Positions 1 to 8,170 are shown, counted from the stretch's first letter. The stretch is 40,596 bases of DNA from an uncultured Neomegalonema sp. (GCA_937948985.1 CALFAK010000039.1:1-40596), one strand, 5' to 3'. The notes: generated by a model not told the origin, from the sequence alone. Made by a program: numbers and translations.

Positions 1-993
1 GCGGCGCGCAGCGAAGTGGACTGGATCGTCCCGATTTCGCTGGGTGACAGTCATCGCGGCTATCGCGTTGTCGGCACCACGCCCGGGTTTTTTGAGCATT
101 ACCGCTACCGCCGCGATACGGGCCTGCGCTTTGAGGCGGGCACGACGCTTGGTGATTTGTTCGATACGGTGATCGGCGCGGATGTCGCGGCGGCGCTGGG
201 CTATGCCGTTGGCGATCGGATTATCGTCTCTCACGGCACAGGCCGGGGCAAGGGGGCTGAGCATGATGACAAACCCTTTCGCGTGACGGGCATCCTCTCC
301 AAGACCGGCACCCCGGTTGACCGCGCCGTCTATGTCAGCCTTGAAGCCATCGAGGCGATCCATGTCGATTGGCAGGGCGGCGGACGGGTCGAAGGGTTGC
401 AAATACCCGCCGAGCGGGTGCGGAATATGGACCTGACGCCTAAGACCGTTACGGCGGCGCTGGTGGGCCTGAAATCGCGCATCACGACTTTCCGGTTCCA
501 GCGTTTCGTGAATGAGTATGAAGAGGAACCCCTGACGGCCATTCTGCCGGGGGTGGCGTTGTCTAACCTGTGGTCGCTGGTCGGGGTGGCAGAGCGGGCG
601 TTGTCCGCTGTGTCGCTAATGGTGATAATCACGGCATTGCTGGGGCTTGTCACAACGCTGCTGGCCTCGCTGGAGGAGCGGCGGCGGGAAATGGCCATTC
701 TGCGCGCCAACGGGGCCAGTCCACGTACTGTTTCAGTGTTATTGACGGCGGAGTCGGGATTAATCGCGCTGGCCGGGGCAGTGCTGGGGCTGGTATTCGT
801 GTATGTGTTGTTGTTTACCCTGCAGCCCCTTCTCGACAACCGCTATGGCCTCTATCTAAAAGTTGATATCCCCAGTGTGCGAGAATGCGCTATACTTGCG
901 TTTATCGTTATCGCGGGGGTTGTTGCGGGTCTTATTCCGGCATGGCGGGCTTATCGCCGCTCGCTCGCAGATGGCATGTCGATCAGGAGTTAA
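1..993 (+). CDS. ABC transporter permease, FtsX/MacB-like (5' truncated by window edge)
   Basis: The reading frame is open to the first base, so the N-terminus lies outside the window. The visible 330 or so residues contain the end of a periplasmic MacB-type core domain (residues 1-180), then a typical FtsX C-terminal domain: a hydrophobic helix near residue 200, the cytoplasmic stretch EERRREMAILRANGAS, a second helix near 250, and a last helix followed by PAWRAYRRS. The EERRREMAILRA-type coupling segment is characteristic of MacB/LolC-type permeases, which move lipids, lipoproteins or peptides or act mechanically on the envelope. The next gene begins 2 bp after the stop, and its ribosome site lies inside this gene, so the two are probably co-translated. 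The ATPase partner is expected upstream. The substrate is unknown. Confidence 0.88.
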   Translation, partial: AARSEVDWIVPISLGDSHRGYRVVGTTPGFFEHYRYRRDTGLRFEAGTTLGDLFDTVIGADVAAALGYAVGDRIIVSHGTGRGKGAEHDDKPFRVTGILSKTGTPVDRAVYVSLEAIEAIHVDWQGGGRVEGLQIPAERVRNMDLTPKTVTAALVGLKSRITTFRFQRFVNEYEEEPLTAILPGVALSNLWSLVGVAERALSAVSLMVIITALLGLVTTLLASLEERRREMAILRANGASPRTVSVLLTAESGLIALAGAVLGLVFVYVLLFTLQPLLDNRYGLYLKVDIPSVRECAILAFIVIAGVVAGLIPAWRAYRRSLADGMSIRS

Positions 994-995
994 TT

Positions 996-1589
996 ATGCG
1001 CGCTCTACTTTTTGCCACGGCCTTTGGCCTGACGCTTCCTTTCGCCCTTCAGGCGCAGGCTTTCGATTTCCAAGAATTGTCGAAGACGGTTTTCGGCTCG
1101 TCGGAAGTGTATGGTGTCGAAGACCCGGACGCGCGTGAGATAGAGTGGAAAGACTTGTCTCCGCCCCTGTCCGCGGAAGCACAAGCTGCCGCCGCCAAGC
1201 TCAATGCGGCGATCGACACCATGAACGATGAGGATATCGCTGAGGCGATGGCCTTGATTGATGAGAATGGCAGCGAGATCATCGACGCGCTCGACGGCGA
1301 AACGATTTCGCTGGAGGGCTATCTTGTGCCGCTGGATTTTGAGGCAACCGAGGCAAAAGCCTTCGTTTTGGTGCCTTATATGGGGGCATGTATCCATGTT
1401 CCGCCGCCGCCGCCGAACCAGATTGTCTTTATCGAATATGAAGACGGTATGCCGATGGAAGCGTTGGAGGAAAACCTTTGGACACCGTTCCGCGTGACCG
1501 GGGCCATCCGTGCCGTGCCCGCGAAGACAGAGCTTGCGAATGTCGGTTATCAGATGTCGGCCAAGAGCATTCGGGTTTCAGAACTTTAA
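996..1589 (+). CDS. DUF3299 exported protein
   Basis: A 197-residue protein with an N-terminal signal peptide (hydrophobic residues 3-20, Ala-rich cleavage region near ALQAQA). The C-terminal half carries the stretch GACIHVPPPPPNQ preceded by GYLVPLDF, the signature of DUF3299, a periplasmic family usually encoded beside an FtsX-type ABC transporter, as here. The start chosen is ATG at 996 because AGGAG lies at 985-989 with six bases of spacing; an upstream in-frame extension would overlap the permease and has no ribosome site. The stop overlaps the stop of the convergent SDR gene by four bases. The molecular role is not established; the context suggests an accessory of the upstream envelope transporter. 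Confidence 0.85.
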   Translation: MRALLFATAFGLTLPFALQAQAFDFQELSKTVFGSSEVYGVEDPDAREIEWKDLSPPLSAEAQAAAAKLNAAIDTMNDEDIAEAMALIDENGSEIIDALDGETISLEGYLVPLDFEATEAKAFVLVPYMGACIHVPPPPPNQIVFIEYEDGMPMEALEENLWTPFRVTGAIRAVPAKTELANVGYQMSAKSIRVSEL

Positions 1590-2350
1590 CGCGGTGGCAG
1601 GCGCAGGGCGCCGTCGAGACGGATAACCTCGCCGTTGAGCATCGGGTTGCGGGCGATGTGCTGGACGAGCATGGCGAACTCGCCCGGATCACCAAGACGG
1701 GAGGGGCAGGGGACGCTGCCGCCCAGTGAATCCTGCACGTCTTGCGGTAATCCCTCCATCATCGGGGTTTTAAACAGGCCCGGCGCGATGCACATGACGC
1801 GCACCCCGTCGCGGGCGAGGTCGCGGGCCATCGGTAAAGTCATCGCGGCGACACCTCCTTTTGAGGCGGCATAGGCGAGTTGGCCGATTTGCCCCTCGAA
1901 AGCGGCGATTGAGGCGGTGTTGATGATCACACCCCGCTCGCCCGTGTCGAGCGGCTCAAGCGCGACCATCGCAGCGGCGGCTTGTGAGGTGAGGTTGAAA
2001 ACGCCCGTGAGATTGATGGCGATGGTTTTGGCGAACAAGGCGGCGTCATGCGCGCCCTCGCGGCCAACGGTTTTCGCACCCGGCGCGATACCCGCGCAAG
2101 CGACGGACAGGCGTGCGGGGCCGTTTTTGGCGGCGGCTTGGTCGAGTGCCGCCGTGATGCTGTCGGGGTCAGTTACGTCTGTCCGGATAAAGAGCGCGCC
2201 TGTCTCCGCCGCAACCCGCGTGCCTCGTTCGGTGTCGAGATCAAGCAGGGCGACGGGGCAATCGGCTTTGCGCATCCGCCGCGCCACCGCTTCACCGAGT
2301 CCCGATGCGCCGCCGGAAATCACGACGGGTGTTTGCGCGGACAGGTGCAT
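1586..2350 (-). CDS. SDR-family dehydrogenase, HSD10-like (3-hydroxyacyl-CoA dehydrogenase type)
   Basis: A 254-residue classical short-chain dehydrogenase. The NAD-binding glycine motif GGASGLG is at residues 13-19, the NAD-selecting acidic residues (LLDLD) follow beta-2, and the catalytic triad is Ser147, Tyr160 and Lys164 in the YAASK motif. The segment CIAPGLFKTPMM and the terminal G-V-I-R-L-D-G-A-L-R-L/P-P pattern fit the type-II 3-hydroxyacyl-CoA dehydrogenase (HSD17B10-like) branch, so fatty or branched acyl-CoA beta-oxidation is the likely role. Length is normal for the family. The start at 2350 is preceded by AAGGAGA. The gene is convergent with the DUF3299 gene and divergent from the small gene at 2425, with about 75 bp for promoters between. 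Confidence 0.88.
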   Translation of the reverse strand: MHLSAQTPVVISGGASGLGEAVARRMRKADCPVALLDLDTERGTRVAAETGALFIRTDVTDPDSITAALDQAAAKNGPARLSVACAGIAPGAKTVGREGAHDAALFAKTIAINLTGVFNLTSQAAAAMVALEPLDTGERGVIINTASIAAFEGQIGQLAYAASKGGVAAMTLPMARDLARDGVRVMCIAPGLFKTPMMEGLPQDVQDSLGGSVPCPSRLGDPGEFAMLVQHIARNPMLNGEVIRLDGALRLPPR

Positions 2351-2424
2351 GGGTTTCTCCTTGGTTTTTACGGGGCGTCAGGCCAATTTATCGCATCCTG
2401 ACCGTTTTCCCATCGGAGAATTTT

Positions 2425-2731
2425 ATGACATCTGCTGTTTCCGATGACATGCGCCGCCGTATTCTGGCGGATGGATATGGCCACGCTGATGGCAGGGTGC
2501 GATTTGGATCAGGCCACCGGCACGCTGATTGATGACCTCATCGCGCTCAAGAAACGGGTGACGAAGCGGCAGGAGGAAGGCGCCTGCGTTCCGGTGCTGG
2601 ATGAGTTGATCGCATCGGAGCAGAAGATTGCGAAAGAATGGCTGAATTCCACAGATAAGCCCGCCCCGCAGCCGGATTTGATCGGCGAGGCGGAAGCGAT
2701 ACATCGGGGATATGTGCGGGCGCTGGGGTAG
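2425..2731 (+). CDS. Small conserved-looking hypothetical, probable one-base frame break near 2473
   Basis: The intact downstream frame (from ATG 2471 or earlier) reads MDMATLMAGCDLDQATGTLI and continues as an acidic/basic helical protein to the stop at 2731. The best start is ATG 2425, which has GGAGAA just upstream and opens MTSAVSDDMRRRILAD in a different frame. Removing one G of the GG at 2473-2474 would join the frames as ...RRILADDMATLMAGCD..., giving a continuous protein of about 100 residues. I see no known domain. Either this is an assembly indel, a real frameshift, or translation starts internally at 2471/2477. The gene lies 27 bp before pirin on the same strand. Confidence 0.5.
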
Positions 2732-2758
2732 AGCGTCTTTTGAGAATGGAGAAATGAT

Positions 2759-3715
2759 ATGAGTTGGTCTCCTTGTCCCGATCCCACCCCCGGTGATGCC
2801 GCGTCGGTGGACGCGATTAAGACGGTTATCACACCGCGCGCCGTGGATTTGGGCGAGATGACGGTGCGCCGGGCGCTGCCCTCGACCAAGGGGCAGCTTG
2901 TCGGGCCGTTCATCTTTTTTGATCAGATGGGGCCGGCGGAGTTCCTGACCGATCAGGGGATCGACGTGCGCCCGCACCCGCATATCAACCTCGCCACGCT
3001 CACCTACCTGTTCGAGGGGGAAATCCGGCATCGGGATAGTCTGGGGACCGATCTGGCGATTACGCCGGGGGCGGTGAACTGGATGTGCGCGGGGCAGGGG
3101 ATCGTGCATTCCGAGCGGACAAGCGATGAGCGACGGGCGAACGGCCAGCGGTTGTTCGGGCTACAGACGTGGCTGGCGCTGCCCGGTGCGCATGAGGAGA
3201 CGGCCCCGACTTTCGTGCATCACGGCAAGGAGGCGCTGCCGCATCTGGAGGCGGAAGGCATCACAATGCGCCTGATCGCGGGGCAGGCGCACGGCGAGGT
3301 GTCGCCGTTGAAGACGTTGTCCGACACGCTCTACGCCGATGTGGCGCTGGAGGCGGGCGCGCGGTTCGAGGTGGAGCCGCTGTATGTGGAGCGGGCGCTC
3401 TATACGATTTCGGGGCGGATCGAGGTGGCGGGGCAGGTGTTTGAACCGGGGCAGCTTCTGATCTTGCATCCCGGAGACGCGATCACGGTGCGGGGGCTGG
3501 ATGCGGCGCGGTTTATGGTGTTTGGCGGCGAACCGATGGACGGTCCGCGCTATATCTGGTGGAATTTCGTCTCCTCGCGCCCTGAGCGGATCGAGCAGGC
3601 GAAGGAGGAATGGCGGCGCGGGCGGTTTGAGTCTGTGCCCGGCGACGAGTCGGAGTTTATCCCGCTGCCTGAACAAGCGGGCAAGCCGAGGGCGATTGAG
3701 CCGGGGATGGGGTAA
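2759..3715 (+). CDS. Pirin family protein
   Basis: A 318-residue bicupin. The N-terminal cupin has the pirin metal ligands: RPHPH (His73, His75) and GQGIVHSER (His117, Glu119), which bind Fe(II) or another divalent metal. The conserved stretch GPFIFFDQMGP at 50-60 is diagnostic. The C-terminal Pirin_C domain spans roughly 180-290 (GGEPMDGPRYIWWNFVSS). Bacterial pirins include quercetin 2,3-dioxygenases and modulators of pyruvate metabolism; the substrate here cannot be told from sequence. The start has GGAG at 2748-2751 with seven bases of spacing. Probably transcribed with the small gene upstream. Confidence 0.92.
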   Translation: MSWSPCPDPTPGDAASVDAIKTVITPRAVDLGEMTVRRALPSTKGQLVGPFIFFDQMGPAEFLTDQGIDVRPHPHINLATLTYLFEGEIRHRDSLGTDLAITPGAVNWMCAGQGIVHSERTSDERRANGQRLFGLQTWLALPGAHEETAPTFVHHGKEALPHLEAEGITMRLIAGQAHGEVSPLKTLSDTLYADVALEAGARFEVEPLYVERALYTISGRIEVAGQVFEPGQLLILHPGDAITVRGLDAARFMVFGGEPMDGPRYIWWNFVSSRPERIEQAKEEWRRGRFESVPGDESEFIPLPEQAGKPRAIEPGMG

Positions 3716-3720
3716 CGCTG

Positions 3721-3965
3721 CTAGGCGATTAATCTCGCCACCAGTATGACGATGATCGCGCCGATCATGGCGGTGACGATCTGGGCCAATATCGGATTGG
3801 CGATGCCCAAGGTGACCCCAAGTGCGGAGAGCACGAAGCCGCCGACGAATGCATCCAGCACACCCGTTATTAAGTGCCGGATCAACCCGCCGCCACCGAC
3901 CAGGAAGCTGGCGAGCCAACCCGCGATCAGGCCGATGACGAGAAATACGATCAGTTCTGGGGCAT
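3721..3965 (-). CDS. GlsB/YeaQ/YmgE-family small membrane protein (frame break at its start)
   Basis: The frame ending at TAG 3723-3721 encodes ELIVFLVIGLIAGWLASFLV, then GGGGLIRHLITGVLDAFVGG and a third hydrophobic helix ending VILVARLIA. This three-helix, glycine-rich pattern is the transglycosylase-associated (GlsB/YeaQ) family, usually about 80 residues and linked to envelope stress. No ATG, GTG or TTG in this frame sits at the expected position. However, an ATG at 3965-3963 with AAGGAAG seven bases before it is perfectly placed in another frame, and adding one base to the G4 run at 3959-3962 would give MPPELIVFLVIGL. I therefore place the start at 3965 and note a probable single-base indel. 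The alternative is a long in-frame extension to 4080 that overlaps the next gene. Confidence 0.7.
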
Positions 3966-4050
3966 TGAATGGCTTCCTTGAAATGGGGGCTACTTCTACA
4001 CCATAACGCAGGGGCGGCCAAGATGGTTGCGCGGCGGCGGGGAGGTCCGA

Positions 4051-4983
4051 ATGAATAATCCGATGATCGGCTTGCACCACGTGACCGCGATTTCAGGCGG
4101 GCCGCAAGAGAATATCGACTTTATGACCGGAACGCTGGGGCAGCGGTTTATCAAGCGGACCGTGAACTTTGACGCGCCGGACACGTATCACCTTTACTAT
4201 GGCGACCGCGATGCCGCGCCGGGGTCGGTGATGACGTATTTCCCTTTTGTGAACGCGGGCCCGGGGCGCGCGGGGAACGGGATGGCGCGCGCATTGGCCT
4301 ATGCTGTGCCCGTTGGCGCTCTGGATGCGTGGATCGGGCGGTTTGCGGGCGATGGTGTGGCGTTTGACGGGCCGCATGAGCGGTTTGGCGAGCGGATGAT
4401 TGCGGTGCGCGCGCCTGACGGGCTGTGCATTGAGTTGATCGAGACGGCGCGGGCGCAGGGTGACGGGCCGGATGACGGGTTCCACGGGGCGACGCTGCAT
4501 ATCGACAGGCCGGAGGCGACAGCGCGGCTGCTGACGCAGGTGTTCGGGTATACTGACGAGGGGGTTGAGCGCGCGGGGGATGCGACGCGGCGGCGGTTTC
4601 TGGCGGCGGGGCGGGGATCGGTGATTGATATTCTCAGCGACCCAAGCGCGCCTTCGGGGCGGCCCGGCGCGGGGACGATCCATCACATCGCGTTTCGGGC
4701 CAAGGATAACGCCGATCAGCTGTCATGGCGGGCGCGGGCGGTTGAGGCGGGGATGGATGTGACGCCCGTAATTGACCGCCAGTATTTCAACGCCATCTAC
4801 TTCCGCGAACCGGGCGGCGTGTTGTTCGAGATTGCCACCGATCCGCCCGGCTTTGCGGTGGACGAGCCGATGGAAACGCTGGGACAAGCCCTGATGCTGC
4901 CCGCGCAGTACGAGGGGAAGCGGAAGGCGATTGAGGCGGGGTTGCCGGAGATCAGGTTTCCATTGCCCTTGAAATCGCTCTAG
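4051..4983 (+). CDS. VOC-superfamily ring-cleaving dioxygenase-like protein (MhqO/LinE type)
   Basis: A 310-residue tandem glyoxalase-fold protein. The first module opens with GLHHVTAISG (metal-ligand His), and the second contains GTIHHIAFRAKD and ends with GVLFEIATDPPGFAVDEP, whose Glu is the usual third metal ligand. Length and the closing segment match the ring-cleaving dioxygenase group annotated as MhqO/MhqE or LinE-like, which act on hydroquinones. The start is ATG 4051 because GGAGG is at 4041-4045; an in-frame ATG at 4027 lacks such a site. The gene runs divergently from the GlsB-like gene. Its stop overlaps that of the small gene on the minus strand. Aromatic or quinone detoxification is the inferred role. 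Confidence 0.85.
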   Translation: MNNPMIGLHHVTAISGGPQENIDFMTGTLGQRFIKRTVNFDAPDTYHLYYGDRDAAPGSVMTYFPFVNAGPGRAGNGMARALAYAVPVGALDAWIGRFAGDGVAFDGPHERFGERMIAVRAPDGLCIELIETARAQGDGPDDGFHGATLHIDRPEATARLLTQVFGYTDEGVERAGDATRRRFLAAGRGSVIDILSDPSAPSGRPGAGTIHHIAFRAKDNADQLSWRARAVEAGMDVTPVIDRQYFNAIYFREPGGVLFEIATDPPGFAVDEPMETLGQALMLPAQYEGKRKAIEAGLPEIRFPLPLKSL

Positions 4984-5100
4984 TTCGCATCCCGCAGCGA
5001 AATCGTCAGCGTAGTGGGTGTTTTCGGGGGGCAGTGTTGAGAGTGCCCAGCGGCTGTTCCCGGTCATGCCAAACACCAAGATTGCCACGACCATCAGCAC
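4980..5100 (-). CDS. Possible tiny membrane or exported protein with frame break
   Basis: Reading the minus strand from GTG 5100 or ATG 5094 gives a hydrophobic helix (VVAILVFGMTG) followed by NSRWALSTLPP. At the C6 run (plus-strand G6, 5026-5031) that frame continues without protein-like character into the glyoxalase-like gene. If one base of the run is removed, the reading becomes PPKTPTTLTISLRDAN and stops at TAG 4982-4980, exactly where the convergent gene ends. That tidy ending supports a real gene of about 40 residues with a homopolymer error or a natural frameshift. No strong ribosome site is visible. No family recognised. Confidence 0.35.
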
Positions 5101-5142
5101 CGCATGGCGCGACGCTCAATGCTCACAACAACATTGCTTCAA

Positions 5143-5558
5143 TCAGGTGATATATATTTTGCTGAATTGCTGTAACAGTTTGGCGAGTATGCCAACGCCG
5201 ATAGCGATATTCGTCAGGATGCCTTGTTTTGACTCGTGAAACCTGAGCAGAATGAGCATCGTTGCGGGCTCAATTACTTTCCTGAAAAATTTAAACAGCA
5301 GTATAATAATTATCGCAGTTATGTATATTATACTTGGAATGACAGTGAATATAAGAGATTCAGTGGTAATTATCCCATATATTTTCGCATTCAGCAAAAC
5401 ATTAGGATCTCTAGATAAGAATCCATGCATAATATGTTCGCCGGTATAGCTCTGTAAAAAAAATATCAGCACAATACCGATTGTTGCGGCAATCAAAGCG
5501 AGGACAATATCTAATATTGCTATAAAAATATAATAAAAAATTTTTTATCTTTATTCAA
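5143..5558 (-). CDS. AT-rich hypothetical membrane protein (frame break near N-terminus)
   Basis: The open frame downstream of about 5523 encodes roughly 125 residues with a first helix IAILDIVLALIAATIGIVLI, a soluble loop (QSYTGEHIMHGFLSRDPNVL), a second long helix (VIPSIIYITAIIIILLF) and a C-terminal helix before SKIYIT. In that frame there is no good start. A TTG at 5558-5556 overlaps the stop of the upstream gene as TTGA and reads LNKDKKFFIIF before the T5 run (plus-strand A5, 5524-5528); one extra base there would join it to the long frame. The gene is thus probably translationally coupled to the gene at 5555-6052. Base composition is strikingly AT-rich relative to all flanking genes, which suggests horizontal acquisition. 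Function unknown. Confidence 0.55.
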
Positions 5559-6052
5559 TATAATTTTTGTAATAAGTAAATCGTAATTGATATTGTTATA
5601 AAGCTCGTCGCAATCATGGCAGGAGATATTTTTAAGAAACTTAACACCACCCCCTCAGAAGGAATATTCATTGATACTGATACGGAATCGCACTCAGAAA
5701 AAATTCCGCAAGGTTTGTACTTTATATCAACTTCCTTCGGATAAATGATAAATTTGTATATGCAGGATACGAAAACATAACAAAAAGTGAAAAGCCCAGT
5801 TGATAAGACACGCTTCAATGACAGAAAATCCGGACCAAAAACTTTTTCAGCTTTTTTTGCCATGACCTCGATCCCGGCAAATACGATGTCATACAGCCCG
5901 TGATCGCCGACATAAAGCCATGCCTCACCCGCTTTTTCACGCAATTCAGCACGCGCGGTTTCGCCGATGAGCCAATCGATAAAAGTAAGAATCGCCACGA
6001 AGAATGCTATTGTGAAGAAGAATGAATCCGCGAAATTGGAAAAGAAGCTCAT
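5555..6052 (-). CDS. AT-rich hypothetical membrane protein, 165 aa
   Basis: Starts at ATG 6052 (MSFFSNFADSFFFTIAFFVA) after a GAAGGGGAA ribosome site. It has an N-terminal membrane helix (residues 11-28), then an amphipathic stretch WLIGETARAELREKAGEAWL, a segment VMAKKAEKVFGPDFLSLKR, a second membrane helix (about 88-108), a Cys-containing periplasmic loop and a C-terminal helix ending LLQKLY. The layout of helix, charged coiled segment, FGPDFLSLKR and helix looks like a family of uncharacterised bacterial inner-membrane proteins, but I cannot name it. The first third has normal codon use, while the last half is AT-rich like its downstream partner. Function unknown; a two-gene cassette is likely. 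Confidence 0.65.
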   Translation of the reverse strand: MSFFSNFADSFFFTIAFFVAILTFIDWLIGETARAELREKAGEAWLYVGDHGLYDIVFAGIEVMAKKAEKVFGPDFLSLKRVLSTGLFTFCYVFVSCIYKFIIYPKEVDIKYKPCGIFSECDSVSVSMNIPSEGVVLSFLKISPAMIATSFITISITIYLLQKLY

Positions 6053-6248
6053 AATATTCCCCTTCTTCAAGTCGGTTTGAAAACTAACCACAATAATAAT
6101 AGTTGAACAAGCGCTTTTACAATCATGGCAGTTAAGTTGAGCCAGCCTGAATCGTTTCGAGTGAGACAAACGACACCAGTAATCCCCCTTGCAAACCGTC
6201 TCGCAGGTGCAGCATAACGCGCGTGACAACGAGTGCAGGAGCGTGCGT

Positions 6249-7292
6249 ATGACTGAGAGTAAGACGAACCCCGGTCGGTTTTTTGAGGATTTTGAGCTGG
6301 GCGAGACGTTGGTTCATGCGACGCCGCGCACGGTGACGGAGGGGGATCGGGCGCTTTATATGGCGCTGTATCCGAGCCGCTTTGCGCTGTATTCATCGGA
6401 CCAGTTCGCCCGCAATTGCGGGTTTCCCGAAAGTCCGGTCGATGATCTGATCGGGTTTCATGTGGCGTTCGGCAAGACTGTGCCGGATATATCGCTGAAC
6501 GCGGTGGCCAATTTGGGCTATGCGGATTGCCGGATGCTGGTTCCGGTTTTCCCCGGCGATACGCTGAGCACGACATCCGACGTGATCGGGTTGAAGCAGA
6601 ACTCGAACGGGAAGACGGGGGTTGTCTACGTCCGCTCGACCGCGCGTAATCAGGCGGGTGAGGATGCGCTGACATGGGTGCGCTGGGTGATGGTGCGTAA
6701 GCGGGATGCGGATAGTCCGGCCCCCGAAACGGTGATCCCCGACCTGCCTGACTGTGTCGCGGCGGAGGATTTGGTTATGCCCGCCGAGGGGTTCCATTTC
6801 TCGAATTACGACTTTGATCTGGCGGGCGAGCCGTATGCGCTGGGTGACTACACGGTCGGTGAGATTATCGACCATGTGGACGGTGTGACCATTGAGGAAG
6901 CCGAGCATATGCTGGCCACGCGGCTGTGGCAGAATACGGCCAAGGTGCATTTCAACGTGGAGGCGCGCGAGGACGGGCGGCGATTGATCTATGGCGGGCA
7001 TGTCATCTCGCTGGCGCGGGCGCTCAGTTTTAACGGGTTGGCCAACGCGCAGATGATCGCGGCGATTAACGGGGGCAGCCATGTCGCGCCGTGCTTTGCC
7101 GGGGACACGGTTTATGCGTGGTCCGAGGTGCTGGATAAAGCGGAGTTGGCGCCCGGCGTCGGGGCGCTGCGCCTGCGTCTGGTGGCCACAAAAGGCCGCA
7201 GCGGCGACGCCCCGCGCCTGCGCGGCGAGGACGGGAAATATGCACCGGGCGTGCTGCTGGACCTCGATTATTGGGCGTTGATGCCGAGGTAA
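6249..7292 (+). CDS. mch: Mesaconyl-CoA hydratase (MaoC-type double hotdog)
   Basis: A 347-residue tandem hotdog-fold dehydratase. The N-terminal segment KTNPGRFFEDFELGETLVHA, TVTEGDRALYMALYPSRFAL and YSSDQFARNCG closely follow mesaconyl-CoA hydratase (beta-methylmalyl-CoA dehydratase) as I remember it from Rhodobacter. The enzyme interconverts mesaconyl-CoA and beta-methylmalyl-CoA in the ethylmalonyl-CoA pathway, used for growth on acetate and C1/C2 substrates. A second MaoC-like domain follows residue 190 (LGDYTVGEIIDHVDG, NGGSHVAPCFAGDTVYAWSEV). Start: ATG 6249, with AGGAG at 6237-6241. No other pathway gene is adjacent; the IS remnant follows. Confidence 0.85.
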   Translation: MTESKTNPGRFFEDFELGETLVHATPRTVTEGDRALYMALYPSRFALYSSDQFARNCGFPESPVDDLIGFHVAFGKTVPDISLNAVANLGYADCRMLVPVFPGDTLSTTSDVIGLKQNSNGKTGVVYVRSTARNQAGEDALTWVRWVMVRKRDADSPAPETVIPDLPDCVAAEDLVMPAEGFHFSNYDFDLAGEPYALGDYTVGEIIDHVDGVTIEEAEHMLATRLWQNTAKVHFNVEAREDGRRLIYGGHVISLARALSFNGLANAQMIAAINGGSHVAPCFAGDTVYAWSEVLDKAELAPGVGALRLRLVATKGRSGDAPRLRGEDGKYAPGVLLDLDYWALMPR

Positions 7293-7331
7293 TAGCAACG
7301 GCACCAACACTGATTGTTGCATTTCCGCTCT

Positions 7332-7350
7332 GCCTCGCACGTGATGCGGG
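7332..7350. repeat. Palindromic repeat, copy A
   Basis: A 19-base element, GCCTCGCACGTGATGCGGG, that can fold as CCTCGCA / TGCGGGG around a five-base loop. It matches 25083-25101 at 18 of 19 positions and resembles the reverse complement of the terminator stem at 25123-25143. It sits 40 bp after mch without a T-run, so it is more likely a dispersed repeat than a terminator. Confidence 0.5.
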
Positions 7351-7420
7351 GAAAGGGACATTTCTCAGTGTGATCGCTTGAAAGCGGGAGCCAATCTATC
7401 AGCGTCATTGTCGGGTTTGT

Positions 7421-7439
7421 CGCACGAGTGTCCGGCAGG
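7421..7439 (+). repeat. Terminal inverted repeat, left copy
   Basis: CGCACGAGTGTCCGGCAGG at 7421-7439 is the exact reverse complement of 8127-8145. Identity ends abruptly on the inner side and decays on the outer side, as expected for IS ends. Confidence 0.75.
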
Positions 7440-7448
7440 TTTCATGCA

Positions 7449-8042
7449 TCATAGTATGTTTCCTGAAAATCGGGTTTTACCTGCCTTGGATCGCTGTGTG
7501 TCTGTGGCGGTCTGTAAAGGTTGTCGGGGGGACCGTCTGCGCATCAATGTTGTGCGGACGGCGCGGAGGAATTCGAGGGGTCGGGTGATGGCGCTCTGCG
7601 CGCTTTGGGCGAGGCGCAGCAGCAGGAAGGGGATCATGTTGACGGCCACTTGCGCGCGAACCGCGTTCCCGGACGTGCCGATGAAACGGGTGATGTTGAG
7701 GCCCTGCTTGCGCAGCTTGCGATGCGCAAGCGCGATCATCTCCTCCAGCAGCCCCGAAAACGCCGCCGCATCGCGGTCCCGGTTCGCATCGGCAAGCGTC
7801 GTGCGCTTCAAGTTCGTACCGCCCGAATGATACATCCGTGCCGCATCGGGCGACACGGTCGTGACCGTCGCCCGAAGTCCCTGCACGCCCGAAAGCGCCC
7901 CGTTGAGAAGGTTGACCAGATGGTGGCGCGGCTTGAATGTGCGCGCGGTCTGCTCGTGACCATACTCCTTCGCAAGCGCGTCAAACCGCTGCTACGGAAT
8001 GTACTGGAGAAGCTGGTGAAACACGGTATTCTGATGGGGCAT
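7449..8042 (-). pseudogene. IS4-family transposase, truncated with internal stop
   Basis: The minus-strand reading starts at ATG 8042 with MPHQNTVFHQLLQYIP, meets an in-frame TAG at 7994-7992 where the family has Trp, and continues through the N-terminal DUF4372-like domain (FKPRHHLVNLLNGALSGVQ) to GLNITRFIGTS. There the sequence jumps to AVRAQVAVNMIPFLLLRLAQ, which belongs to the C-terminal end of these transposases. By memory of full-length relatives, roughly half of the protein is absent, including the catalytic acidic residues. The nonsense codon and the deletion both make it inactive. The reading ends at 7449, ten bases inside the left inverted repeat. Confidence 0.8.
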
Positions 8043-8126
8043 GGCGCGGGCTCCGTTCGTGTCTTCAGATCGCTGAATTTTCCAAACACGATCTCAATCA
8101 ACGCCATGCGCTCTGGCAAGCAAGTT

Positions 8127-8145
8127 CCTGCCGGACACTCGTGCG
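8127..8145 (-). repeat. Terminal inverted repeat, right copy
   Basis: Exact reverse complement of 7421-7439 over 19 bases. It marks the transposase-start end of the IS remnant, 85 bp upstream of the transposase start codon. Confidence 0.75.
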
Positions 8146-8170
8146 TTGCGGGCGGGAAATCGGTGTCGAC

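Larger units (their letters stand above)
7421..8145. mobile_element. IS4-family element, internally deleted remnant
   Basis: A segment of about 725 bp bounded by a perfect 19-bp inverted repeat (7421-7439 and 8127-8145) that encloses a degenerate transposase reading on the minus strand. The middle of the transposase, including the DDE catalytic region, is missing. No convincing target duplication flanks the repeats. The element cannot move by itself but could be mobilised in trans if a full copy exists in the genome. Confidence 0.72.

Noticed and set aside
7292..7360. Palindrome after mch as terminator
   Set aside because: The stem is followed by GAAAGGG, not T-rich sequence, and fits the dispersed repeat better.
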